A stretch of 64,000 nt of DNA from JAWPMT01 sp965229785 (GTDB taxonomy: Bacteria > Bacteroidota > Bacteroidia > Cytophagales > Cyclobacteriaceae): contig CBDDJS010000001.1 of assembly GCA_965229785.1 (NCBI GenBank), forward strand, positions 992,001 through 1,056,000. Direction: 5' to 3'. Below are positions 1-8,391 of the stretch, piece after piece. Position 1 is the first letter of the stretch; the number at the start of each line of letters is the position of its first letter. Made by a program: the position numbers and the translations under genes. The notes below the pieces were generated by a model. It did not search any database, was not told the DNA's origin, and saw only the letters and a list, made by a program, of their open reading frames with translations.

Positions 1-1
1 C

Positions 2-430
2 TATGCAATTGCGCTTTCTTATACGGAGGCGGTTTTGTCTGTAAAAAAGGATGATATTCATAAATTGGGCAATACCTTGATGACGAAATATCAGGAAGAA
101 ACCATCCCAATACTGTTCCTTTCTGATCTGATCAACCTGAAAACTTTAAAAGAAGTGACGGATGCTGGGGTGCTTCATCGTTCGTTCAAGGAAACCGGTG
201 AAGATCAACATCTGGATATGATCGTTGTTTCATTTGCAGGGAAGCTAACGGGGATCGTAGTTGATCGGTTGCTCTATCAGAAGGAGATCATTGAAAAGCC
301 TCTGGCCAAGCCTTTAGAGCAAACCAAATTGTTAAGTGGTACGACTATTCTGGGAAATGGGATTGTCTGCCCGGTCATTGATATAGCTTCATTGACGGAA
401 ATATTATTTAAAACGAGTATAAATCAGTGA
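2..430 (+). CDS. cheA: CheA-type chemotaxis histidine kinase, C-terminal fragment (P5/CheW-like domain)
   Basis: The frame is open from base 2 without a stop, so the gene begins outside the window and the TTG at 35 is not a real start. The visible 142 residues read AIALSYTEAVLSV... then a DxxxHRSFKE stretch, VVSFAGKLTGIVVDRLL and LSGTTILGNGIVCPVIDI. This is the usual end of CheA: the SH3-like P5 domain that binds CheW and receptors, with the GxxGIVVDxLLxQxEIxxKPL and TILGxGxVxxIID signatures. The kinase domains (P1-P4) cannot be seen. It is followed 16 bases later by cheR and then a CheY-like gene, as in a chemosensory operon. A stand-alone CheW is less likely because the frame runs off the window edge, but it cannot be excluded. 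Confidence 0.8.
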   Translation, partial: YAIALSYTEAVLSVKKDDIHKLGNTLMTKYQEETIPILFLSDLINLKTLKEVTDAGVLHRSFKETGEDQHLDMIVVSFAGKLTGIVVDRLLYQKEIIEKPLAKPLEQTKLLSGTTILGNGIVCPVIDIASLTEILFKTSINQ

Positions 431-446
431 GGGCCATCAAAATCAG

Positions 447-1262
447 ATGATCAGCGAAGAGGAGCTTAACGCATTGATGGTGGCCATCAAGAATCGTTAT
501 GGCCTGGATTTCACGAACTATGAAAAAGGTTCATTGAAGAGAGGGATCGTGCGATTGATGTCCAAACATCAAATGGAATCGCTGATTGAACTGTGGAGCC
601 GTGTCTTGAAGGACCAGGACTTTTTTGCCAATGCGATTGATGATTTGCTGGTCAACCTGACCGAACTTTTCAGAAACCCGGCAGTGTGGATCAAATTGCG
701 TGATGATATCCTTGATCAATACCGTTCGGTCAACCAACTGAATGTGTGGCACGCCGGCTGTTCAACCGGTGAAGAAGTATACACCATGTCCATTGTTTTG
801 GAAGAGAAAGGACTTCTTCATAGAACACGAAGTTTAGCAACCGATTTAAGTTCAAGGGCATTGGTCAAAGCCAGAAAAGGAGACTACCCGAGGCAATTGA
901 TGAATCAATACCTGAATCCTTTGATCAAGTACTTTCCTTACAGTCGAATGCAGGACTATTTCCAATTCGAGAAAAGTCATGCCACGATAAAACCCCGTTA
1001 TAAGGAGAATGTGCGATTCGAAAGACACAACCTGGTCACAGACCCTATGCACGAGCGATTTGAGATCATTTTCTGTAGAAACGTCATGATCTATTTCGAT
1101 GACAAGCTCAAAACCAAGGTACTTAATTTGCTATATCAGGCCTTGAAGCCCGGAGGCTACCTGATCATAGGGTATTACGACATTATGCCTGACTATGGAA
1201 AAACCTTATTCAAGGTGAAAGACTTGCAGACCAGGATCTATCAAAAACCCTTGTCGTCATGA
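447..1262 (+). CDS. cheR: CheR-type protein-glutamate methyltransferase
   Basis: 271 residues, the normal CheR length. CheR transfers methyl groups from SAM to glutamates of chemoreceptors for adaptation. The N-terminal helical domain covers about residues 1-75. TELFRN (72-77) is the usual TxFFRD hinge. HAGCSTGEEVYTM (102-114) is the SAM-binding motif I, and FCRNVMIYFD (209-218) is the conserved CRNVLIYF strand. The ATG at 447 lies 16 bases after the CheA stop, and the gene overlaps the next receiver gene by four bases (ATGA), so the three are probably one operon. No CheB methylesterase is visible, so either it is upstream or adaptation works without it. Confidence 0.92.
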   Translation: MISEEELNALMVAIKNRYGLDFTNYEKGSLKRGIVRLMSKHQMESLIELWSRVLKDQDFFANAIDDLLVNLTELFRNPAVWIKLRDDILDQYRSVNQLNVWHAGCSTGEEVYTMSIVLEEKGLLHRTRSLATDLSSRALVKARKGDYPRQLMNQYLNPLIKYFPYSRMQDYFQFEKSHATIKPRYKENVRFERHNLVTDPMHERFEIIFCRNVMIYFDDKLKTKVLNLLYQALKPGGYLIIGYYDIMPDYGKTLFKVKDLQTRIYQKPLSS

Positions 1263-1615
1263 GTGTTTTAATTGTTGATGATTCTTCGTTCATCCGGTCC
1301 ACGATTGAGAAAGTGGTTCGCAGCATCAATCTCAAGGTAGCAGGTTTGGCTTCAAATGGGGAAGAGGCATTGGAATTGATTGAACGCCAACAACCGGAAT
1401 TTCTGACATTGGATATGATCTTACCCGATATGACAGGTTTGGATGTTCTGCGTGCAGTAAAGACTCATTATCCTGAAATTAAGGTGATCATGATTTCTAC
1501 CATGGCCAAACCATCCATGATCGAAGAAGCCAGAGAGCTGGACGTAGATAAATACTTGATCAAGCCTGTTACCGACGAGGATCTGATCAATGCATTCCGG
1601 GAATTGAGCACATAA
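1259..1615 (+). CDS. CheY-like single-domain response regulator
   Basis: 118 residues, a bare receiver domain with no output domain. The acidic pair D7/D8, phospho-acceptor D52 (LTLDMILPDM), S80 and K102 (IKP) are all present, so it should accept phosphate from a CheA-type kinase. It overlaps cheR by ATGA, suggesting translational coupling. Its sequence is close to the receivers starting at 2469 and 5482, especially in LTLDxxLPDM and the ASNGEEALEL stretch, so the three are probably paralogues. Output is presumably protein-protein contact rather than DNA binding. Confidence 0.9.
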   Translation: MSVLIVDDSSFIRSTIEKVVRSINLKVAGLASNGEEALELIERQQPEFLTLDMILPDMTGLDVLRAVKTHYPEIKVIMISTMAKPSMIEEARELDVDKYLIKPVTDEDLINAFRELST

Positions 1616-1816
1616 CTGAATTTGGCTGAGAGGATAAAAAGTCCAGGTGATACGCCAAAAACGGCCATTCAAACATCATTATCCCAAATCAGCTAGAAGA
1701 ATTAAGCTTTTAACTTAAATTAGAAGAACTTGCTAACGCAGAATACATTATCCAGCGAAATAATCATGTTGAGAACCACGCTCCGGTAATTCCGGGCTAA
1801 CCTGAAAATCTAAGAA

Positions 1817-2416
1817 ATGCTAAAAAGTTTTGAAGCAGATGAAATGGAAGTAGCCACCAAATTAATTTTTGACGGCCTTTCAATGGCAAAAGCATCAATG
1901 GAGATGATCTTGCAAAGTCCCATCACGCTAAAAAAAGTATCATACGGAGAAAAAGTCGGCGATAGCCCGATGATCGACTATCAGGATGACCAGGCTGTGC
2001 AGGTCATAAAGACAGAGTTGAAAGGGGAATTGAGAGGAACGAGTCACCTGATCTTTTCGGAAGAAGACGTAGCGCGCGTTTGTGAAGCTTGTCTGCCACC
2101 AATGGTCCTGGAATCTGACAATGCACAAAATCAAATGATGAAAACGGGATTTCTCACGGAAATTGACAACATGGTGGCTGCCGCGGTAATCACCGAGTTT
2201 GCTAATTTTCTTGGCGTGGACATCTTTGGACATGTGCCCTCCCTTCAAATCATGAGAGCGGATGAAGTGAATCAATATTTGGCAAATGAAGCCACTGAAT
2301 TTGACTCAATGGTCCACTTTAAGGCCCTGTTTCATGGCGTGGAGTTAAATATTTCTCCCGATTTTATCTGGATTTTCCAAAATGATCTGGTAGATCGGAT
2401 CAAGCAGAAACTTTGA
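1817..2416 (+). CDS. CheC-like CheY-P phosphatase family protein
   Basis: 199 residues. CheC/CheX/FliY proteins dephosphorylate CheY-P through a [D/S]-x3-E-x2-N-x22-P signature. Here E115, N118 and P141 match with exactly 22 residues between N and P, inside GFLTEIDNM...FGHVP. The first position is Gly111 rather than Asp/Ser. Only one copy of the motif is present, whereas classical CheC has two. It lies between two CheY-like genes, which fits a phosphatase or phospho-receiver partner. A paralogue with the same spacing and the same Gly starts at 9940. A 201-base gap separates it from the preceding receiver, so it may have its own promoter. Family assignment rests on the motif and context; activity is inferred. 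Confidence 0.68.
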   Translation: MLKSFEADEMEVATKLIFDGLSMAKASMEMILQSPITLKKVSYGEKVGDSPMIDYQDDQAVQVIKTELKGELRGTSHLIFSEEDVARVCEACLPPMVLESDNAQNQMMKTGFLTEIDNMVAAAVITEFANFLGVDIFGHVPSLQIMRADEVNQYLANEATEFDSMVHFKALFHGVELNISPDFIWIFQNDLVDRIKQKL

Positions 2417-2468
2417 GTCCTATTTTTGTAAAGACACACTAACCGACGAAGACAAGGAATAAAGAACC

Positions 2469-2828
2469 ATGGCAAAGAAAGTATTAATCGTAGATGATTC
2501 TATCTACATGAGATCTTTGATCAAAACCGCCTTAGAAGAGAAAGGCTTTGAAATTGTAGGTGAGGCCGCCAATGGAGAAACCGCGATTGATTTAGCAATG
2601 GAATTGCAACCGGACCTGATCACGCTGGACAACATTCTGCCCGATATGATGGGCTTTGAAATTTTGAAAGTTTTGAAACAGGAAGGCCTTGAATCCAAGG
2701 TTGTTATGGTCTCCGCTGTTGGTCAACAAACAGTTGTCAATAAGGGAAAGGAACTGGGGGCCGAAGACTATATCGTGAAACCTTTCACTCCGGAAGATTT
2801 ACTGGCTGTGGTTGATCGGGTGCTATAA
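2469..2828 (+). CDS. CheY-like single-domain response regulator
   Basis: 119 residues, receiver domain only. D9/D10, phospho-acceptor D54 (ITLDNILPDM), S82 and K104 (VKP) are intact. It begins 52 bases after the CheC-like gene. A TATTTTTG at 2421-2428 matches the Bacteroidota -7 consensus TAnnTTTG and could drive it, although no TTG at -33 is evident. The NIT-HAMP-HPt kinase follows 41 bases downstream and is a likely phosphate donor. Confidence 0.9.
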   Translation: MAKKVLIVDDSIYMRSLIKTALEEKGFEIVGEAANGETAIDLAMELQPDLITLDNILPDMMGFEILKVLKQEGLESKVVMVSAVGQQTVVNKGKELGAEDYIVKPFTPEDLLAVVDRVL

Positions 2829-2869
2829 AATTTGCATTCGGAGCATTAAAGGAACATTTTTACCTGTTC

Positions 2870-5485
2870 ATGCGCTACCTATACAATTTATCAATTCGTA
2901 AAAAGTTTGCAGTGGTCATTGTGCCACTGATCATTACCATTATTTGTTTTGACTATCTCCAGATAAGAGACAGTTATCTCGATTACAATGATGCGTTAAG
3001 GTTAAATCGAGCCATCCTGCTCGGTGTGGAAATTAATCACGTCGTACATGAGGTACAAAGGGAACGTAGTATCTCCTCTGGTTTCATTGCCAATGAAGGG
3101 GAGGATTTCTCTACCAACCTGACGGAACAGCGACATAAAACGGATAGCACCATCCAGCAGTTCTACAGTGAACTGGTTAAACCGGAATTCAAAGGCCTTC
3201 TCGAAATCCATGGGGATGACCTTGAAAGGTTGAGGAGACATTTTGACCGGATCAATGAAATCAGGGACCAAATAGATATCCTGAAAGTCACTTCGGATCA
3301 ATCCATTAAGTATTTCTCAGAGATCAATACAACAGCTCTCAATACAGTAAGTGATCTGATCAACGAGACCCGGGACAAGGAAATTGCTCAGCAAGTACAC
3401 GCAATGATCAATTACCTGAAATCCAAGGAATATGCCAGTATTGAGCGCGCTGTTGGAACTCAGGCCTTTTCAAATAAGGCAATGGATTTTGCGATGTACA
3501 ATCGTTTCACGACACTGGTTTCTCAACAAAACTCCTATCTGGATGCCTTCTTCACCATTGCTTCCCTGGAATCCAAGGAGCAACACTCGGTCATTGTCCA
3601 GGGGCCACTCATCGACGAGGTAGAAAGATTAAGGGCCATCTTGTTTGCCAATGAAGACTTTAATGTCGAACCAAGTTATTGGTATCAGGCCAGCACGAGT
3701 AAGATCAATGCCTTGAAGAAGGTTGAGGACTATATGTCCAATGCCATTTATAGTACAACCAATGAAATTGCCGATGATGTGTTCAGGACGTTTTGGACCT
3801 TCCTGATCGTGGATATCGCCATTGGAGTCATTGCGTTCTGGCTGATGACTACCGTGGTTTCCAACTTGTTGGATAATGTGAGTATTCTTGAGCGCTTTAC
3901 CAGAAAGATTTCTGCGGGTGACTTTACGAAAAAAGTGAAGGTTGATACCAAAGATGAGATTGGACAATATGCCCGAACCTTCAATGTGATGGTGGAGGAG
4001 ATTCGGAAATCTCACATTGCCCTGAAAAAAGAACGAGATAAAGCGCGTTATCTCTATGAAAACATTTATAAGCAGTCTCAGGTAGTTTTTGAGAATGTTC
4101 AACAGGGTATTTTCTTGTTGGATAAACAATTCAAGATCAGCAGATTGTATTCCAAAGCGATGGAATCCATTTTTGACACGGATAAAATCGCCGGGGAGAA
4201 TTTTGCCAGTTTCATGCGCCCATTGATCATACCTCGTGAACTGGAAGCACTGGAAATGTTCATGCGTCACCTGTTCAATCCGGACATGGACGAAGAGGTG
4301 GTAAATCAGTTGAATCCTGTAGAACGAGTTAAGATCTTTACGGATAAGGACGGTGTGGTAAGCACCAAATACATCCGGGTTTCCTTCACCAGGATTGAGC
4401 GCAAAGGGATCATTAAGAACATCATGGTCACCGTCTCTGATGAAACCAAGTCTATTCTACTGCAACAGCACCTGGAAGAAGCGGAAGCCAAGAAAAAGCA
4501 GGAGACTGAACAAGTGTTGAGCATTTTGAAGATAGACCCATCCGTGATGCGTGGCTTCTTGTTCAATTCGAAGAAGACACTCAATATGATCTCCGAGCGA
4601 TATGAGAAAAATGATGGAGAGAATTATCGTGAGTTACTCGACTATACCTTTGAGACCATCCATAACCTGAAAGGAAATGCTTCAGTGATTGGTCTTGAGT
4701 TGATGTCTTCGAAGTTCCATAGCATTGAGGAATCCATCAGTAAACTCAAAGAGCGTAATATACGAGGCAAAGACTTTTTAAGTGTCCTTTACGAGATCGA
4801 TGAAGCCGACCGCATGATGGTCGATATGAGCGAGATGTTGAGGAAAGTGGCCAATATCTACAGGAAATTACCTTCTGAAGGACAAGTTGTTTCCAACATC
4901 ATGGTCATCAATACCCTTGAGAAAGGTGTTGAGAATATCTCTAAAGAAGTTAAGAAAACCATGGGATTCAAGTTTCTTAACGATACCAACGTGGTAATTC
5001 CGGAAGAGTACATTAATCCATTTAAGGACATGATGATCCAACTGATAAGGAACACCATCGTCCATGGCATTGAAGAGGGTTCTGTACGGAAAGAGCGTGG
5101 TAAGACCAAAAAAGGCCATATTACCATCGAGCTGGATCAGGAACCAGGAAGTGGAGAATACCTGATCCATTACTACGATGACGGAGAAGGACTGAATTTG
5201 GATAAGATCAAAAAGAAAGCGGTCGATCGTAATCTGGTCACCGAATTCCAGTCCAAGAAACTTTCGAGAGAAGAAACAGAGGAATTGATTTTCCATAGAG
5301 GATTTTCGACCTCAGATAAGGCAGACCAGAATAGTGGACGAGGGCAGGGAATGAGCCTGATCAAAACCATTATTGAGGAACATCACGGAAGTTTCTCCAT
5401 TACTGGAGATGGATTTTTCGACATGGTGATCAAACTGCCTCCAGTATATCAGGATAGTGAAGAAGAAGCTGAATTAGAATCATGA
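2870..5485 (+). CDS. Membrane NIT-HAMP-HPt-ATPase histidine kinase, CheA-like catalytic core
   Basis: 871 residues. Order: TM1 (about 12-30); a periplasmic helical region with VQRERSISSGFIA, the hallmark of the nitrate/nitrite-sensing NIT domain (to about 300); TM2 (307-329); HAMP (about 330-382, KDEIGQYARTFNVM); a PAS-like stretch (404-530); an HPt domain with H598 in IHNLKGNASVIGL; then a CheA-type ATPase with LIRNTIVHGIEEG (725-737), DDGEGL (770-775), GFSTS (811-815) and GRGQGMSL (823-830). CheA normally has a P3 dimerisation domain between HPt and ATPase and a P5 CheW-binding domain at the end. I see neither, so HAMP probably mediates dimerisation and CheW coupling is unlikely. It overlaps the next receiver gene by ATGA, so that receiver is its probable partner. 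The ligand is unknown; nitrate is only a family precedent. Confidence 0.85.
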   Translation: MRYLYNLSIRKKFAVVIVPLIITIICFDYLQIRDSYLDYNDALRLNRAILLGVEINHVVHEVQRERSISSGFIANEGEDFSTNLTEQRHKTDSTIQQFYSELVKPEFKGLLEIHGDDLERLRRHFDRINEIRDQIDILKVTSDQSIKYFSEINTTALNTVSDLINETRDKEIAQQVHAMINYLKSKEYASIERAVGTQAFSNKAMDFAMYNRFTTLVSQQNSYLDAFFTIASLESKEQHSVIVQGPLIDEVERLRAILFANEDFNVEPSYWYQASTSKINALKKVEDYMSNAIYSTTNEIADDVFRTFWTFLIVDIAIGVIAFWLMTTVVSNLLDNVSILERFTRKISAGDFTKKVKVDTKDEIGQYARTFNVMVEEIRKSHIALKKERDKARYLYENIYKQSQVVFENVQQGIFLLDKQFKISRLYSKAMESIFDTDKIAGENFASFMRPLIIPRELEALEMFMRHLFNPDMDEEVVNQLNPVERVKIFTDKDGVVSTKYIRVSFTRIERKGIIKNIMVTVSDETKSILLQQHLEEAEAKKKQETEQVLSILKIDPSVMRGFLFNSKKTLNMISERYEKNDGENYRELLDYTFETIHNLKGNASVIGLELMSSKFHSIEESISKLKERNIRGKDFLSVLYEIDEADRMMVDMSEMLRKVANIYRKLPSEGQVVSNIMVINTLEKGVENISKEVKKTMGFKFLNDTNVVIPEEYINPFKDMMIQLIRNTIVHGIEEGSVRKERGKTKKGHITIELDQEPGSGEYLIHYYDDGEGLNLDKIKKKAVDRNLVTEFQSKKLSREETEELIFHRGFSTSDKADQNSGRGQGMSLIKTIIEEHHGSFSITGDGFFDMVIKLPPVYQDSEEEAELES

Positions 5486-5844
5486 GGTTACTTATCGTTG
5501 ATGACTCATCGGTGATGAGACGTACCATCGAGAAAAATTTGACAGATTATGATCTGGAGATCATAGGGATGGCTGCTAATGGATCAGAAGCCATTGAATT
5601 GGTGGAACGAGAAAAACCAGACGTGATCACGTTGGACATTACCATGCCTGAAATGGATGGTATTACCTGTCTCGAGAATATCATGAAGATTCATCCTTCA
5701 GCAAAAGTGATGATTATTACCGCACTTTCCGACAAATTAACCGGACTTACTGCATTGGATAAAGGGGCCAGAGGCTTTCTTTACAAACCAGTAAACTCCA
5801 ATGACCTTGCACGGGCTTTTGATAAATTATTGAAACGGAAATGA
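5482..5844 (+). CDS. CheY-like single-domain response regulator
   Basis: 120 residues, receiver only, with D7/D8, phospho-acceptor D52 (ITLDITMPEMDG), T80 and K102 (YKP). It is translationally coupled on both sides, overlapping the NIT-HPt kinase by ATGA upstream and the CheX gene by ATGA downstream. The kinase-receiver-phosphatase order argues for a self-contained phosphorylation cycle: phosphate from HPt H598 to D52, removed by CheX. Confidence 0.92.
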   Translation: MRLLIVDDSSVMRRTIEKNLTDYDLEIIGMAANGSEAIELVEREKPDVITLDITMPEMDGITCLENIMKIHPSAKVMIITALSDKLTGLTALDKGARGFLYKPVNSNDLARAFDKLLKRK

Positions 5845-6308
5845 CCACCAATAAGGAAGAGTTTGAAGCGACGTGTAATCTGTTCATTAATTCAGTGAGC
5901 AATTACTTTAAGCACCTTACGGAGGTGGACTCGAAGATCGAAGTGCCCTACCTGAAGGATACAGATGAACTGGTCCTCAAAGACTATACTGGAATGATCG
6001 GAATTTCCGGAAGTAAGAAAGGATTCGTTTACATCTCAGCCAATCGAGAGATGTTTGAAGATCTTATCAATATTTTTATTGGCATTGACGAACCATCTAA
6101 AGCAGACATTCTGGACATGGCAGGAGAGATCTCCAATGTTGTTGCCGGAAATATCAGAGCTAACTTAGGAACTAATTTTATGATCTCTGTCCCGGTCGTG
6201 TTTGAAGGGATGCCAGGAGAACTAAAAATGGTGAAAGGCGTATCTATATACGTCATCCCGATCACCTGGAAAGGTCATGAGGCCTTTGTGGTGATTGGTT
6301 TGCAATGA
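5841..6308 (+). CDS. CheX-family CheY-P phosphatase
   Basis: 155 residues, the usual CheX length. The active-site motif is complete: D92-x3-E96-x2-N99 within LDMAGEISNVVAGNI, followed by P118 in MISVPVVFEG. CheX homologues (for example in Borrelia and Thermotoga) use this Glu/Asn pair to hydrolyse CheY aspartyl-phosphate. The four-base overlap with the preceding receiver gene points to that receiver as the substrate. This is the most canonical of the three CheC/X-type proteins in the window. Confidence 0.85.
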   Translation: MTTNKEEFEATCNLFINSVSNYFKHLTEVDSKIEVPYLKDTDELVLKDYTGMIGISGSKKGFVYISANREMFEDLINIFIGIDEPSKADILDMAGEISNVVAGNIRANLGTNFMISVPVVFEGMPGELKMVKGVSIYVIPITWKGHEAFVVIGLQ

Positions 6309-6347
6309 TTTAAGTTGTAATTTCACCACTACTATCGTACCAGCCAT

Positions 6348-7136
6348 TTGGATAAGAATAACAGTGCCGAGGAAAATCCCTGGCCAATAAATATCAACGA
6401 CATTGATCAGGCGCGTAAGAACTATTACTCGCTCATGCCAGACGAAGAGGACATACACGATCTCTTGCCTGGTACTTTTGTGATCAACAAACCTAGGGAA
6501 AACGTAGGGGGAGATGGTTTTTGGCTATATCAAAAGGACCATTTGCTGTTTCTAGCCGTTTTTGACTGCATGGGAGAGGGCCATCTGGCAAGTATGATGA
6601 CTCGCATCTATGCGAATGCTTTGAAAAAACTGGTCGTTGATTACAAAATCGAGTTTCCTGGCGCCATTCTTCAGTTTATCCATAGAGAAATACAGGCGAG
6701 GTTCAAAGATAAAGCCAATATTCAACTGAGTACAGGAGCTGATCTGGGCATTGTCCGCCTGGATATGAAGGAAAAAAACCTTGAATTCTCAGGAGCAGGT
6801 ATGGACTTGCTAAAGGAAGAGAATGGAAAAATAGAAGTTATTAAAGGTGAAAATCGAAAAATAGGACAATTAGACAATACGTCGCAGGAATACAATTCCA
6901 CAACCATATCAGGAAACGACAAAAGCAGGTACTATCTTACAACCGATGGAGTAACCGATTTAATTGGTGGTTCATCACTGAAAAGGCTTGGTGTTGAAAA
7001 CTTTAAAATAATCCTTAGAAACAGTTTAAAGTATCCTGCAGAGAAGCGAAAAGATAAAATTTGGTCTGATTTGATGAAATGGTCAGGTCTAAAAGACCAG
7101 AATGATGATATTCTGATCCTAAGTTTCGAATTTTAG
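6348..7136 (+). CDS. SpoIIE/PP2C-family serine phosphatase
   Basis: 262 residues. The PP2C metal-binding residues are in order: NVGGDGFW (D56), VFDCMGEGHLASMM (D73), STGAD (128-132), LTTDGVTD (D200) and QNDDILIL (D253/D254). SpoIIE/RsbU phosphatases act on phosphoserines of STAS anti-sigma antagonists or similar partners. No anti-sigma factor or STAS gene is adjacent, so the substrate is open. The first in-frame start is TTG at 6348; ATG at 6435 (residue 30) would still leave the whole domain. It lies 39 bases after cheX and probably shares its transcript, giving the block a serine-phosphatase output as well as receivers. Confidence 0.8.
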   Translation: MDKNNSAEENPWPININDIDQARKNYYSLMPDEEDIHDLLPGTFVINKPRENVGGDGFWLYQKDHLLFLAVFDCMGEGHLASMMTRIYANALKKLVVDYKIEFPGAILQFIHREIQARFKDKANIQLSTGADLGIVRLDMKEKNLEFSGAGMDLLKEENGKIEVIKGENRKIGQLDNTSQEYNSTTISGNDKSRYYLTTDGVTDLIGGSSLKRLGVENFKIILRNSLKYPAEKRKDKIWSDLMKWSGLKDQNDDILILSFEF

Positions 7137-7258
7137 TTTTATCTTTTCCCCCTAAGAATCAGGAGCCGCTATTTCGCTTCGGCCATAAGTACCTACGACC
7201 TAACTGTGCTTGCATTTTTTGCTACCCTGATGTGTCGTAATCGTGAAAGAATCGCCAG

Positions 7259-8383
7259 ATGCCAGAGAACAGAACGATATCACCATGTTCACCCAGACTT
7301 GCTAAGTCGGCTAGCCTACAATCCGGTAGGTTCAAGGATTTCCTGAATGAACTTGTAGGAGAGGTGGCTGCAAATAAGAAGGTTGATCGTGTTGTCTTTT
7401 GGATGTACCACCCAATTAACCGAACCTTCAATGTTGTCGCTGTGCATAAATCGGAACGGGATGTATTTTCGATCAATGAAGTGATTTCTGAAGATAATTC
7501 ACCCGGTTTTTATGAAACAATAAAAAACACTTACATCAATAAGTACACTCGTATAGAAGATATTGCGAATCTTGCTGAGATTCGGAAATGCTGTCCTACG
7601 ATGTTTCCTATGAAATCCACGCTTATGCAGCAGGTTCGGTTTGACGGGAAACTACTGGGATTGCTCTCTTTTGATCAAATTTCAAGCTCCAGGGAATGGA
7701 GTGCTGATGATGAGATAGAAATGGGCGCAGCGGTGAGTGTATTGCAACAGGCTTATCAGACGAGTCTCGCGCTCCAAAGAGAGCGCAAAGCCAGTCGGGA
7801 TACCTTATTTTTTGAAGCTCCGGTACCTTTTTGGGTATTTGATACAGATACCCTGGAGATCCTGGATGGGAACAAGAAAGCTTTGGAATTGTACGATTAT
7901 TCCGATTTAGCAGCCTTTCGGCGGGTTAAGTTGATGCAACTCGTACACCCAAGTCAAAAGAACCAATTAGAGTCATTACTCGGTAAGAAGAACGTTGGGA
8001 TCTGGAGACAAGTAGAATTGATTCAACAACGAAAAGACGGCCTGGCATTCATCGCTAAGCTGTCGAGTTCGAGAGTCACCTACAGAGACAGAGAGGCAAG
8101 AGTAGTGGTAGTCACTGATTCCAAGAAAGAAAAGAGAATTCAAAGACAGAGGGATGAATTAGAGCGGAAACTTAATGATCATGCTTTTTATGCCTCACAC
8201 AATCTGAGAAGTCCGATTGCCAACATTCTCGGACTGCTGGATTTGATCAAGATCAGTTGGGATGATCGAGAGAACTACGAGGAATTATTGTATAGACTCA
8301 AAATACAGACCATGACCCTGGATGAGGCGATACGGGTGATGAGTGCCAAGATAGAATTTGACCAGTTAGGTTCTGGTGTATAA
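7259..8383 (+). CDS. GAF-PAS protein with a DHp-like domain but no ATPase domain
   Basis: 374 residues. A GAF-like domain (about 24-170) contains an unusual CCP at 111-113. A PAS domain follows (about 182-290, FEAPVPFWVFDTDTLEILDGN), then a DHp-type helix pair with H314 in FYASHNLRSPIANILGLL. The protein stops at 374, right after the two DHp helices, and there is no HATPase_c domain. An in-frame TGA at 7244 fixes the ATG at 7259. Such DHp-only PAS proteins occur elsewhere in Bacteroidota. The next gene, 8 bases downstream, supplies an ATPase but lacks the acceptor His, so the two may work together. No transmembrane segment is seen; it is probably cytoplasmic. Confidence 0.72.
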   Translation: MPENRTISPCSPRLAKSASLQSGRFKDFLNELVGEVAANKKVDRVVFWMYHPINRTFNVVAVHKSERDVFSINEVISEDNSPGFYETIKNTYINKYTRIEDIANLAEIRKCCPTMFPMKSTLMQQVRFDGKLLGLLSFDQISSSREWSADDEIEMGAAVSVLQQAYQTSLALQRERKASRDTLFFEAPVPFWVFDTDTLEILDGNKKALELYDYSDLAAFRRVKLMQLVHPSQKNQLESLLGKKNVGIWRQVELIQQRKDGLAFIAKLSSSRVTYRDREARVVVVTDSKKEKRIQRQRDELERKLNDHAFYASHNLRSPIANILGLLDLIKISWDDRENYEELLYRLKIQTMTLDEAIRVMSAKIEFDQLGSGV

Positions 8384-8391
8384 ACAGGAAT

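Noticed and set aside
35..430. A stand-alone CheW gene starting at TTG 35
   Set aside because: The frame continues upstream to the window edge with CheA-like residues (AIALSYTEAV), so it is the end of a larger gene.
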